Shown here one piece after another: positions 17,501 to 24,339 of a stretch of 52,861 nt of DNA (its first letter is position 1; each line of letters begins with the position of its first letter). Location of the stretch: NCBI GenBank assembly GCA_020638855.1, contig JACKHT010000016.1, positions 1 to 52,861 of the forward strand. The letters run 5' to 3'. Below the pieces are notes generated by a model. The model made no database searches, was not told where the DNA came from, and saw only the letters and a program-made list of their open reading frames with translations. Source of the DNA: Planctomycetota bacterium (GTDB lineage Bacteria; Planctomycetota; UBA1135; GCA-002686595). The translations under genes and the position numbers were made by a program.

Positions 17501-18210
17501 CCTATCGGCAAGGTTCGGCGCCCAGCGAGCGGGCGCAAGCCATCGACCCCACGAACCTTTGGCTGTCGCACTTTCCGCGCCAACGCCTCGATGCCGAGCG
17601 CATCCGCGACACGGCCTTGTACGTGGCGGGAATCCTGCAAGAGGATTTCGGCGGCCCATCGGTCAAGCCCTACCAACCCGAAGGGCTGTGGCGCGAGGTC
17701 GCCATGACCGCCTCGAACACGCGCTTCTTCGAGCGCGGTATGGGCAACGAACTTTGGCGGCGGAGCGTGTACACCTACTGGAAGCGCGCCTGCCCACCGC
17801 CCGCGATGCTGACCTTCGACGCCCCCACGCGCGAGGCGTGCGTGGTGCAGCGGGCCACCACCAACACGCCTTTGCAGGCGTTGGTGCTGTGGAATGACGA
17901 GCAGTTCCGCGAAGCGGCGCGGGCGCTGGCGCAGCGGACCTTGTTAGAGGGAGACTCCACCCCCGCTAAGTTGGCGACCATGTTCCAACGCTGCACGGGA
18001 CGCTTGCCCAGCACCGACGAAGCGGCCTTGCTCGAATCGGCGCTCGATCAAGCCTTGGTGCGTTTTGCGAGCGATACGGAATCCGCCGAGGCTTGGGTGC
18101 GCGGTGGCATGCTGCCACGCCCGATGGGAATGGAAACCCAGTCGCTGGCCGCTTGGACCTTCGTGGCCAGCTCGCTGCTCAACCTGCACGCTACCCTGAC
18201 CAATGGTTGA
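14569..18210 (+). CDS. PSCyt1-DUF1549-DUF1553 exported cytochrome-like protein
   Basis: 1213 aa from the ATG at 14569. N-terminal signal (GVFALGAILWLGGAIVAGSL, residues 16-35). PSCyt1 haem site CFLCH at 61-65 with a later MPPPESH that can supply the distal Met. DUF1549 (PSCyt2) at about 150-390 with a second haem-type motif CARCH at 353-357. Residues about 400-850 are an insertion that includes a PA14/galactose-binding-like beta sandwich (VSIGSDDGFAIYVNGAQVAA). DUF1553 (PSD1) occupies about 860-1205 (LARWMVAPANPLVARVAVNR, LDAERIRDTALYVAGIL, RSVYTYWKRACPPPAML). These proteins are hallmark planctomycete envelope proteins thought to act in polysaccharide or sulfated-glycan use; the biochemistry is not established. 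It overlaps the next gene by 8 nt, so translation is probably coupled. Confidence 0.9.
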   Translation: MPHRFPALFARGLARGVFALGAILWLGGAIVAGSLGQEADRDLAPAVRYGRDIRPILSDRCFLCHGPDEAKREAHLRLDVREEAIRLRKGVAAIVPGDPEASEMWYRVGSEDPNEVMPPPESHRATLTAEQRELVGLWIEQGAPYEDHWAFTPPVRPAPPSSDAQPIDAFLLDALAQHGLEYAGPVAPSLALRRLFLDLTGLPPTPEEIDGYLAVRAELGEDEAWSQQVQRLFHEEPYRTRYAERMTSPWLDQARYADTSGIHTDAGRQIWPWRDWVLDAYRTNMPFDQFLVQQLAGDLLPQGDNGPQVATGFLRNHVTTDEGGAIDAEYLVEYAVDRVDTTSRVFLGLTVSCARCHDHKFDPIRQEDYYRLFAFFGQNDEPGLYSQEPNPKRALEPFLEVPSPAQEDERRALQARVTEQEAQLAQPSAADQAALEAFEAGLGAELELVWQPSHLTSATSDQGATLTITPADTVLASGANPEVDIHRLQVQTEATGLRLVQLDVLGDASFTNGAPGRAGNGNAVLTGLHARARSIADPSQVQELDWAWIWTDYAQSNEDFSLNRALRPPFQGWAINAHNDPSDRVAWLVSDQPFGFEGGTQLEVELEYQSPYAGHVFGHVRVGLAQFGDQGLERLPVAQGRWYHAGPFPLASAEGAYAAHFGPEQVPELDLEASFEANGPVRWTYRADFADGVVNALPDGTNVHYLGRELYSPTARLLEVSIGSDDGFAIYVNGAQVAAREVARGCLPDQDRVTLPLRAGRNALVFQVINTGGAAGFFYKSLPQAPLLTEDLVCAAVDTHARKDQGQGLQARIAHAWRLSHSEEYRAGIAALAALRGEQAALEAAIPRTMVMRDRPMARELFVLERGQYDHPDRERPVSPGIPIAFGDLPAHPEGEPATRLDLARWMVAPANPLVARVAVNRLWQMIFGRGIVATSGDFGYQGSWPTHPELLDWLAVEFVESGWDVQHMLALMVESRAYRQGSAPSERAQAIDPTNLWLSHFPRQRLDAERIRDTALYVAGILQEDFGGPSVKPYQPEGLWREVAMTASNTRFFERGMGNELWRRSVYTYWKRACPPPAMLTFDAPTREACVVQRATTNTPLQALVLWNDEQFREAARALAQRTLLEGDSTPAKLATMFQRCTGRLPSTDEAALLESALDQALVRFASDTESAEAWVRGGMLPRPMGMETQSLAAWTFVASSLLNLHATLTNG

Positions 18211-19687
18211 TCCCATGGACGAACCCAATCCGCTCTTCGAACGCCAGCTCGAGCTCACCCGGCGCCGCTTCTTTGGACTCGGCGCCGCATCGCTCGGGGC
18301 CCTGTTGGGTCGCACCTCGCTGATTTCGCTGGGGCTGCCGAGCCTGGGGCTCGGACAGGAGGCGGCGCCCAAGCTGCATCCAGGCATGCACTTCCCGGCC
18401 AAGGCCAAGCGCGTGATCTACATGCACATGGAAGGCGCGCCCAGCCAACTCGACCTGTTTGATTACAAGCCGGGCTTGCGCGAACGTTTCCAAGAGGACC
18501 TGCCCGATTCGATCCGCCAGGGCCAGCGCTTGACCGGCATGACCTCGGGCCAGAGCCGCTTCCCGGTCGCACCCTCGATCTTCCCGTTCCAGCGCTACAA
18601 GAACAACCAAGACGGAGCCTGGGTTTCCGACCTGATGCCGCACCTGGGCAGCGTGGCCGACAAGGTTTGTTTCGTGCGCTCGATGCACACCGACGCGATC
18701 AACCACGAGCCGGCGATCACCTTCTTCCAAACCGGCAGCCAGCAGCCCGGCCGCCCGAGCTTTGGCGCGTGGTGCAGCTACGGATTGGGCAGCAGCAACG
18801 AAAACCTGCCCGCCTTCGTCGTACTGATTTCGCAAGGCTTCGGCAACACCCAGGCCCTGTCCGAACGGTTTTGGGGCAGCGGCTTCCTCGATGGGCGCTA
18901 TGGCGCCTGCAAGATCCGCAGCGGCGCGGACCCGGTTTTGTACCTGCGCGACCCCGAGGGCATGGCCCGTGGCGAACGGCGCGCCATGCTCGACCTGGTC
19001 CGTGAACTCAACGAGGCCGAAGCCGGACGCAGCTACGACCCCGAGATCCAAACGCGCATCGCCCAGTACGAGATGGCCTACCGCATGCAAATGTCGGTAC
19101 CCGATCTGACCGACTTCTCGGACGAGTCCGAGGAAACGCTCGCCATGTACGGGCCCGAGGTGCGCAAACCGGGCACCTTTGCCGCCAATTGCCTGTTGGC
19201 GCGGCGTTTGGCCGAACGCGACGTGCGCTTCGTGCAGCTCTTCATGCGCGGCTGGGATGCGCACAACAACCTGCCCAAGGAAATCCGTGACCAAAGCCAG
19301 GCGGTGGACCAGCCCAAGGCGGCGCTGATCCGCGACCTCGAACGGCGCGGGCTGTTGGAGGACACGCTGGTCCTGTGGGCAGGCGAATTCGGGCGCACGG
19401 TCTACAGCCAAGGCACGCTGACCGAGACCAACTACGGACGCGACCACCACCCGCGCGCGTTCACGATCTGGATGGCGGGCGGCGGAATCCAGCCGGGCAT
19501 CGTCTACGGCGAAACCGACGACTACGGCTACAACATCACGCGCGACCCGGTTTCGGTGCACGACCTGCACGCGACCTTGTTGCACCAGTTGGGCATCGAC
19601 CACGAACGGTTGATCTTCCCCTTCCAGGGACGCAACTACCGGCTGACCGACGTGGCCGGGCAAGTCGTGCAGGATTTGTTGGTCTGA
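18203..19687 (+). CDS. DUF1501 protein (Tat-exported, sulfatase-like fold)
   Basis: 494 aa. The N-terminus carries a twin-arginine signal, LTRRRFFGLGAASLGALLG (residues 18-36). The mature part is DUF1501: AKRVIYMHMEGAPSQLDLFD, FVRSMHTDAINHEPAITFF, LVLWAGEFGRTVYSQG and GRDHHPRAFTIWMAGGG, giving the alkaline-phosphatase-superfamily-like layout of the family. DUF1501 genes are the usual partner of PSCyt1/DUF1549/DUF1553 genes. The ATG at 18203 overlaps the upstream stop by 8 nt; a second ATG at 18215 is possible. Confidence 0.92.
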   Translation: MVDPMDEPNPLFERQLELTRRRFFGLGAASLGALLGRTSLISLGLPSLGLGQEAAPKLHPGMHFPAKAKRVIYMHMEGAPSQLDLFDYKPGLRERFQEDLPDSIRQGQRLTGMTSGQSRFPVAPSIFPFQRYKNNQDGAWVSDLMPHLGSVADKVCFVRSMHTDAINHEPAITFFQTGSQQPGRPSFGAWCSYGLGSSNENLPAFVVLISQGFGNTQALSERFWGSGFLDGRYGACKIRSGADPVLYLRDPEGMARGERRAMLDLVRELNEAEAGRSYDPEIQTRIAQYEMAYRMQMSVPDLTDFSDESEETLAMYGPEVRKPGTFAANCLLARRLAERDVRFVQLFMRGWDAHNNLPKEIRDQSQAVDQPKAALIRDLERRGLLEDTLVLWAGEFGRTVYSQGTLTETNYGRDHHPRAFTIWMAGGGIQPGIVYGETDDYGYNITRDPVSVHDLHATLLHQLGIDHERLIFPFQGRNYRLTDVAGQVVQDLLV

Positions 19688-19723
19688 TGCTTCGAGGCTG
19701 GGGACGGCCTGGCGGACATGCGC

Positions 19724-19729
19724 TAGACT
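19724..19729 (+). promoter_or_regulatory. -10 box, probable leaderless promoter of NHL gene
   Basis: TAGACT followed by GGGCGCC and the ATG at 19737. The same TAGACT box occurs before the GT39 gene (21149-21154). Confidence 0.45.
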
Positions 19730-19736
19730 GGGCGCC

Positions 19737-20900
19737 ATGCTCGCGACGCTCCTCCTCCTGTGCGGCTTGGCCGCGCCCTTGCACAATGGCCCCCACGACG
19801 GCCCCCACCACGAACACCCGCAAAGCGAGACTCCGGTCTGGGAGCACGCTCCCAAAGCCAGCGGCCCGGTTTGGGTGGGCAGCGGAGACCACCGCTACCT
19901 GTGGAACGCCGATTGGCTGCAGCTGCCTGCGGAGCGCGATTGGCTCGGCAGCACCCATGGTTGCATCGCCATCGATCGCGAGGATCACATCTACTTCAGC
20001 GCCGACACCGGGCCCGCGATCTTGATCTACGGTCGCGACGGCAAGCTGCTGCGCACCATGGGCTCCGATTGGGGTGCGGGAGTGCATGGTTTGTCGCTGG
20101 TGGCGGAACGCAAACGAACGGTCGAGGCGGACAAGGTTCCGGCCGTGGCTTCGGGTGCTTGGGCTCCTGATGACGCCAACTGGCAGAACTACGGCCAGGT
20201 GCTATGGGTAGCGCACACCGCTCGCCACGAAGTGTTCAAGACCGATCTGACCGGCAAGGTCTTGCTGCGCATCCCGTGGCCCGAAGCCAGCGGGCATTAC
20301 ACCGATCCCGAGCAATACAAACCCACCGGCGTGGTGGTGGGTCCCGATGGAACCGTGTTGGTGGCCGACGGCTATGGCCGCTCGTGGGTGCACCGCTTCG
20401 ACTCGGAAGGCCACTACCTCGACAGCTTCGGAGGCCCCGGCGACGAGCCCCAGAATCTCAACACGCCGCATGGTTTGTGGATCGATTGGAGCGCGGACGT
20501 TCCGACCCTGTTGGTGGCCGACCGCGAAAACCATCGCATCGTGCGCTTTTCGCTCAAGGGCGAATACTTGGGTAGCAGCGACCCCAGCTCGGGTTTGCTG
20601 CGGCGCCCCTGCCATGTCCAGTTCCGCGGGGACCTGGGCGTGGTCTCCGACTTGGCGGGGCGCATCACCCTGCTCAATCGCAACCTAGAGCTCGTTGCCC
20701 AACTGGGCGACAACCCCAACGAGGACCAACGCGCCCAATACCAAGTGCCGCCCCAGGATTGGCGCGAGGGTGCCTTCTGCGCCCCCCATTGCGCGGCCAT
20801 CGATTCGGCGGGCAACCTGTACGTGATGGATTGGAACATCGCCGGGCGCTTCACGCGACTTGAGCCGGCGCCCGAACCTACGCCCGATGCGGCGAAGTGA
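19737..20900 (+). CDS. Exported NHL-repeat six-bladed beta-propeller protein
   Basis: 387 aa with a short signal peptide (MLATLLLLCGLAAPLHNG) and a His-rich patch right after it (HDGPHHEHP). The body is NHL/propeller repeats: GCIAIDREDHIYFSADTGPA, PTGVVVGPDGTVLVADGYGR, TPHGLWIDWSADVPTLLVAD, CAAIDSAGNLYVMDWN. This is the layout of planctomycete NHL proteins and of peptidylglycine alpha-amidating-lyase-like folds; catalytic assignment is not justified. It lies 49 nt after the DUF1501 gene on the same strand, but has its own likely promoter. Confidence 0.82.
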   Translation: MLATLLLLCGLAAPLHNGPHDGPHHEHPQSETPVWEHAPKASGPVWVGSGDHRYLWNADWLQLPAERDWLGSTHGCIAIDREDHIYFSADTGPAILIYGRDGKLLRTMGSDWGAGVHGLSLVAERKRTVEADKVPAVASGAWAPDDANWQNYGQVLWVAHTARHEVFKTDLTGKVLLRIPWPEASGHYTDPEQYKPTGVVVGPDGTVLVADGYGRSWVHRFDSEGHYLDSFGGPGDEPQNLNTPHGLWIDWSADVPTLLVADRENHRIVRFSLKGEYLGSSDPSSGLLRRPCHVQFRGDLGVVSDLAGRITLLNRNLELVAQLGDNPNEDQRAQYQVPPQDWREGAFCAPHCAAIDSAGNLYVMDWNIAGRFTRLEPAPEPTPDAAK

Positions 20901-21148
20901 ATGCGCTTGGTTTCGCATCCGGTTGAGGTTTCGGGAACGGCCTTGCCGAGCCTGATCGCGCTGTAGGGATTCGATTCGCCGGCCCAACATTGGAACGATG
21001 AGGTGGTGGCAGCGCCCTGGTTTGGGTGGTGACCCACGCATTCCGACCGGTCCGTCCCCAGTGCAATCCCGGGGCGGACCTCGGCCCAAGCTGCTTGGCG
21101 AAGCTGTTCGGAGGGGCCGATGCTTGCTTGGAGTGGGTCGGCGCTTGC

Positions 21149-21154
21149 TAGACT
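21149..21154 (+). promoter_or_regulatory. -10 box upstream of GT39 gene
   Basis: TAGACT in the context TGCTAGACTTGG, 43 nt before the ATG at 21198, so a leadered transcript is expected. A TTGGAG hexamer lies 15 nt upstream and could act as a weak -35. The preceding intergenic DNA (20901-21140) shows nothing else recognisable. Confidence 0.35.
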
Positions 21155-21197
21155 TGGCGCGACCGGGAGTTTCGTGCCCTCTCCCCGGGTCGGATCC

Positions 21198-22778
21198 ATG
21201 GCTCCTACTCCCCTCCTGACTCTGTCGCTGCGCAAAGCGCTCGGGTGCTACCTGCTGCTGGCCGTGCCGCTCGTGTGGCTCGGGATCGTGACCACCGACG
21301 TGTTCCGCATGGAGGGCTTGATCGCCAACGGGGCGGCGAGCATGCAGTCCTGGGAAGACGCCTGCGTGCCCAAGGTGTACGGGGAGATCTACGCCTACAA
21401 GCCGCCGCTCGCGTATTGGTTGGCCAAGGGTTCGTTTGCGGGTTTTGATTCGATCGATCGGTGGAGCTTGCGGCTGCCGTTTGGCTTGTGTGCGCTGTTG
21501 TTGGGCGGCGCGGTGCTTGGGTTGCTGGCCCGGGTGGCGGGAACGCGTGCGGGGCTGTGGGCGGCGCTGGCGACGGTGAGCGGGTTCCTGCTGACGAGCA
21601 AGCTGGGCATGGCGACGTTCGACGTGCCCTTGGCCTTGGGCGTGGGCGTGGCCACCACGGCGGCGACGGTCAACCTCACCCGCGAGAAGCCGGGGCTCGG
21701 GCTTTGGATGCTCGCGTACTTCGGGCTGGGCATCGGTTTCTTGGCGAAGGGGCCGATCGCGCTCGCTTTGTTTGTACCGGGGTTGGTTCTCGCGGGTTGG
21801 GTGGCGGCGCGCGGGCGCGGACTCTTGGCCTGGCCGCACGGGAGTGGCGTCGCCTTGTTCGCAGCGATGATCGGCGCATGGACGGTTTGCGCGCTGCGTC
21901 ACCACGGGGCGGAGAGTTTCGATCAAGCGTCGACCGAGGCTTCGCTGCGGCTGTTCGACTATCGCTTCCCGCACAACCTGCAACAGCCATTGCGGCCCTT
22001 GCAGGCGATCGTCTTCTTCTTTCCGTGGAGCCTGTTCGTGCTGCTTGGGCTGACCGGTTGGCGCGGAACCCAGGCCTTCCCCACGCCGCGGGTCTTGCGC
22101 ATCGCCTGCGCCTTCCTGGGTGGCAATGCGCTCTTTCTGTTTGTGATCGCCACGTTTGAGCCGCGCTACTACCTGCCGTTGGCCGCACCGGTGGGCGTGG
22201 TGAGCGGATTGACGATCGAACGCTATCTGCAAGCGGGGTCTGCTTGGACGGCACGCTGGTCGCAAGGCCTTCGTTGGGCGACGCCCCTCATGGGACTCGG
22301 GCTGCTGGGATGCGCTTTGCAGACCGCGGTGCCCTTGGGGTGGATCGCGCGCGCAGCGCTAGGCAGCTTGGGGCTCGTGGGTTGCCTAGCGGGTTCCAAG
22401 CGCTGGTTCCAAAGCACCACGCCCGAGGGGGCCGTGGTCTGGCGCAGCTTGGTCTTGGCCTGTTTGTTGGCCGGGTTGCAGCTGGGCTTCTTGCGTCCGC
22501 AGAAAGCGTACACCCGCTCGGGGCGCGGATTGGCGCAGGCCGTGGACGAGGTCCTGCCGCCGGGCGCCGAAGTGTGGACCGACACCAAGGATGGGCACTC
22601 CTCGCTGTTTTTCTACCTGGGGCACCCCGTGCGAACGTTCGAGCGCGCGGGCGCGCCGCCCTCGGATGTTTGGGTGTTGCTCGATGCCCAAGCGGCCGAG
22701 GCCGCCCAATGGCCATCCAAGACGATCGGCACCTTCCCGGTCCAGGGCCGCACGTTTGTGCTGCGCAAGAGCCTATGA
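21198..22778 (+). CDS. Membrane glycosyltransferase, GT39/ArnT-like
   Basis: 526 aa from the ATG at 21198. About ten membrane segments. The first periplasmic loop has the GT39/ArnT features: TTDVFRMEGLIANGAASM with the catalytic acidic residue, and IYAYKPPLAYWLAKG (the KPPL-x-YW signature). Such enzymes transfer a sugar from a polyprenyl-phosphate donor to a lipid or protein outside the membrane. The C-terminal ~100 residues form a soluble domain (EVWTDTKDGHSSLFFYLGHP). It is followed after 10 nt by the FkbM methyltransferase gene, which points to a shared glycan-modification task. The frame is open to 21120, but 21198 is the better start. Confidence 0.85.
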   Translation: MAPTPLLTLSLRKALGCYLLLAVPLVWLGIVTTDVFRMEGLIANGAASMQSWEDACVPKVYGEIYAYKPPLAYWLAKGSFAGFDSIDRWSLRLPFGLCALLLGGAVLGLLARVAGTRAGLWAALATVSGFLLTSKLGMATFDVPLALGVGVATTAATVNLTREKPGLGLWMLAYFGLGIGFLAKGPIALALFVPGLVLAGWVAARGRGLLAWPHGSGVALFAAMIGAWTVCALRHHGAESFDQASTEASLRLFDYRFPHNLQQPLRPLQAIVFFFPWSLFVLLGLTGWRGTQAFPTPRVLRIACAFLGGNALFLFVIATFEPRYYLPLAAPVGVVSGLTIERYLQAGSAWTARWSQGLRWATPLMGLGLLGCALQTAVPLGWIARAALGSLGLVGCLAGSKRWFQSTTPEGAVVWRSLVLACLLAGLQLGFLRPQKAYTRSGRGLAQAVDEVLPPGAEVWTDTKDGHSSLFFYLGHPVRTFERAGAPPSDVWVLLDAQAAEAAQWPSKTIGTFPVQGRTFVLRKSL

Positions 22779-22779
22779 T
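22774..22779 (+). promoter_or_regulatory. Possible internal -10 box before FkbM gene
   Basis: TATGAT overlaps the stop codon of the GT39 gene and lies 9 nt before the ATG at 22789. It may be coincidental, because the downstream gene can be expressed from the upstream promoter. Confidence 0.2.
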
Positions 22780-22788
22780 GGAACTCCG

Positions 22789-23565
22789 ATGATCGACTTA
22801 CGCTTCGCCTGGCGCGCGCGCAAGTTCCGCAGCAAGTGGAACCGAGCCGAGATCCGCGCGATGCAAGCCCTGCTGCACCCGGGCGGATGCGCCATCGACG
22901 TGGGGAGCCACAAGGGCGGTTGGTTGTATTGGATGCGGCGCTCGGTGGGCCGAACCGGTCGCGTCTGCGCCATCGAGCCGCAGCCCGAGCTGGCGGCCTA
23001 CCTCGCCGAGGTCGTGGCCCGCAACGGGTGGCGCAACGTCGCGATCCACCGCTTGGGTTTGGGAATGGAAGAAGGCATGGCGATCCTGCACGTTCCCGGA
23101 CCCGACGGGCACACGTCGCCCGCCGCTTCGCTCATCGCGGCCGTGGCCGAGGCCGAAGCGAGTCGTGACCATGTGCGACATGACATCCCCACGCGCGTGA
23201 CTTCGCTTGACGCCTTGGTGCGCGCACAGAATCTGCCCCAAGTCGATTTCCTCAAGATCGACGTCGAAGGCGCCGAGCTCGAGGTCTTGCAAGGGGCGGG
23301 CCACCTACTCGAGAGCCAAACGCCAGCGGTGTTGTTGGAATGCGAGCGGCGCCATCTACGCTTGCAAAACAAGACCATGGACGCGGTCTTCGCCGAGCTG
23401 CTCACGCGCGGCTACCAGGGTTCGTTCTTCGATCGCTGGGGCTCACATCCGCTAGCCGAATTCGACCCCGAAGTGCACCAAGCCGAAGTCGGTCCGCGTT
23501 TCTGGGACCGCCCCACCTACGCCAACAACTTCCTGTTCGTGAAGCCCGCACCCGGCCGGGCCTAG
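22789..23565 (+). CDS. FkbM-family SAM-dependent methyltransferase
   Basis: 258 aa from the ATG at 22789. SAM-binding motif I is CAIDVGSHKGGWLYWMRR (residues about 33-50), motif II RVCAIEPQPELAAYL, and the FkbM-typical VDFLKIDVEGAELEVLQGA (about 155-173). FkbM enzymes methylate hydroxyls of sugars or secondary metabolites. The C-terminus (DRWGSHPLAEFDPE) is family-typical in length. Linked to GT39 upstream. Its TAG stop shares the bases CTAG with the stop codon of the convergent trmB gene. Confidence 0.9.
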   Translation: MIDLRFAWRARKFRSKWNRAEIRAMQALLHPGGCAIDVGSHKGGWLYWMRRSVGRTGRVCAIEPQPELAAYLAEVVARNGWRNVAIHRLGLGMEEGMAILHVPGPDGHTSPAASLIAAVAEAEASRDHVRHDIPTRVTSLDALVRAQNLPQVDFLKIDVEGAELEVLQGAGHLLESQTPAVLLECERRHLRLQNKTMDAVFAELLTRGYQGSFFDRWGSHPLAEFDPEVHQAEVGPRFWDRPTYANNFLFVKPAPGRA

Positions 23566-24239
23566 AGCGCCAAACTCAAGTAGGCAATCTTGCGGCCCTC
23601 CGCAATCCAGCGCTTTTCGTAGGGCGTCTGGAAGGCGAGCAGGCTGCGCAGGGGTTCTGGGACGGTCTGCAACCAGGGCCCATGCACGTCCTCGGTTTGG
23701 TACAAGAAGTTGGGCCCGAGTTCCTCGAGCGCGAGCCCGTAGACCAGCGGGCTGTCGGTCTTGATGTGCACGATCCCGCCCGGCTGGCAAAGCTTTCGGT
23801 AGCGTTCGACGAAACGACCGCTGGTGATGCGCTTGGTGCCCTTGCCATCCTTGGGCTGCGGGTCGGAAAACGTCAGCCAGATCTCGCTCACTTCGCCCGG
23901 TCCGAAATAGCGCTCGATCTGCTGGATCTGCGCGCGCAGAAACACCAGGTTGTCGAGCCCCAGGTCCTCCGCTTGCTGGGCGCCGGTGTAGAAGCGGTGG
24001 CCTTTGATGTCGACTCCCACGAAATTGCGTTCGGGGAAACTCCGGGCCAACTCGACGCTGAAGGTGCCCTTGCCACAGCCCAACTCGAGCGTGATGGGCC
24101 GGTCCTTGGCGAAGCAACGGGTGGCCCAATGCCCTCGATTTTCGAAGCACTCGTCGCCAGGAACGGGCAACTGGGGTTCCAGAACGCGCTCCATTTGCCC
24201 GTTCAGGACCCACTTTTGGCGTTTGCTGAGCCTGGACAT
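23562..24239 (-). CDS. trmB: tRNA (guanine-N7-)-methyltransferase TrmB
   Basis: 225 aa from the ATG at 24239 (MSRLSKRQKWVLNGQMERVL). SAM motif ITLELGCGKGTFSVELA, then NFVGVDIKGHRFYTGAQQAE, and the TrmB signature IWLTFSDPQPKDGKGTKRIT followed by SGRFVERYRKLCQPGG. TrmB forms m7G46 in the variable loop of tRNAs. TFSDPQPK is a variant of the commoner FPDPWPK motif. A TACCCT box 7 nt before the ATG suggests a leaderless transcript. The gene converges on the FkbM gene with a 4-nt overlap. Confidence 0.93.
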   Translation of the reverse strand: MSRLSKRQKWVLNGQMERVLEPQLPVPGDECFENRGHWATRCFAKDRPITLELGCGKGTFSVELARSFPERNFVGVDIKGHRFYTGAQQAEDLGLDNLVFLRAQIQQIERYFGPGEVSEIWLTFSDPQPKDGKGTKRITSGRFVERYRKLCQPGGIVHIKTDSPLVYGLALEELGPNFLYQTEDVHGPWLQTVPEPLRSLLAFQTPYEKRWIAEGRKIAYLSLAL

Positions 24240-24246
24240 GGCGGGC

Positions 24247-24252
24247 AGGGTA
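24247..24252 (-). promoter_or_regulatory. -10 box, probable leaderless promoter of trmB
   Basis: TACCCT on the minus strand, followed by GCCCGCC and the ATG at 24239. Confidence 0.4.
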
Positions 24253-24281
24253 CTGACCCGAAGGGTCGCGCGCCAGTACGC

Positions 24282-24316
24282 ACGGGGGCGGCCGAGAAAT
24301 CCCCGGCCGCCCCCGT
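24282..24316 (-). terminator. Strong GC hairpin downstream of FG-GAP gene
   Basis: A perfect 13-bp stem (24282-24294 with 24304-24316, ACGGGGGCGGCCG and its complement) with a 9-nt loop lies 24 nt beyond the FG-GAP stop codon. There is no U-tract. It also insulates trmB, whose promoter lies just downstream. Confidence 0.6.
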
Positions 24317-24339
24317 CTCTCACCCTGTCGCCGGCTCGA

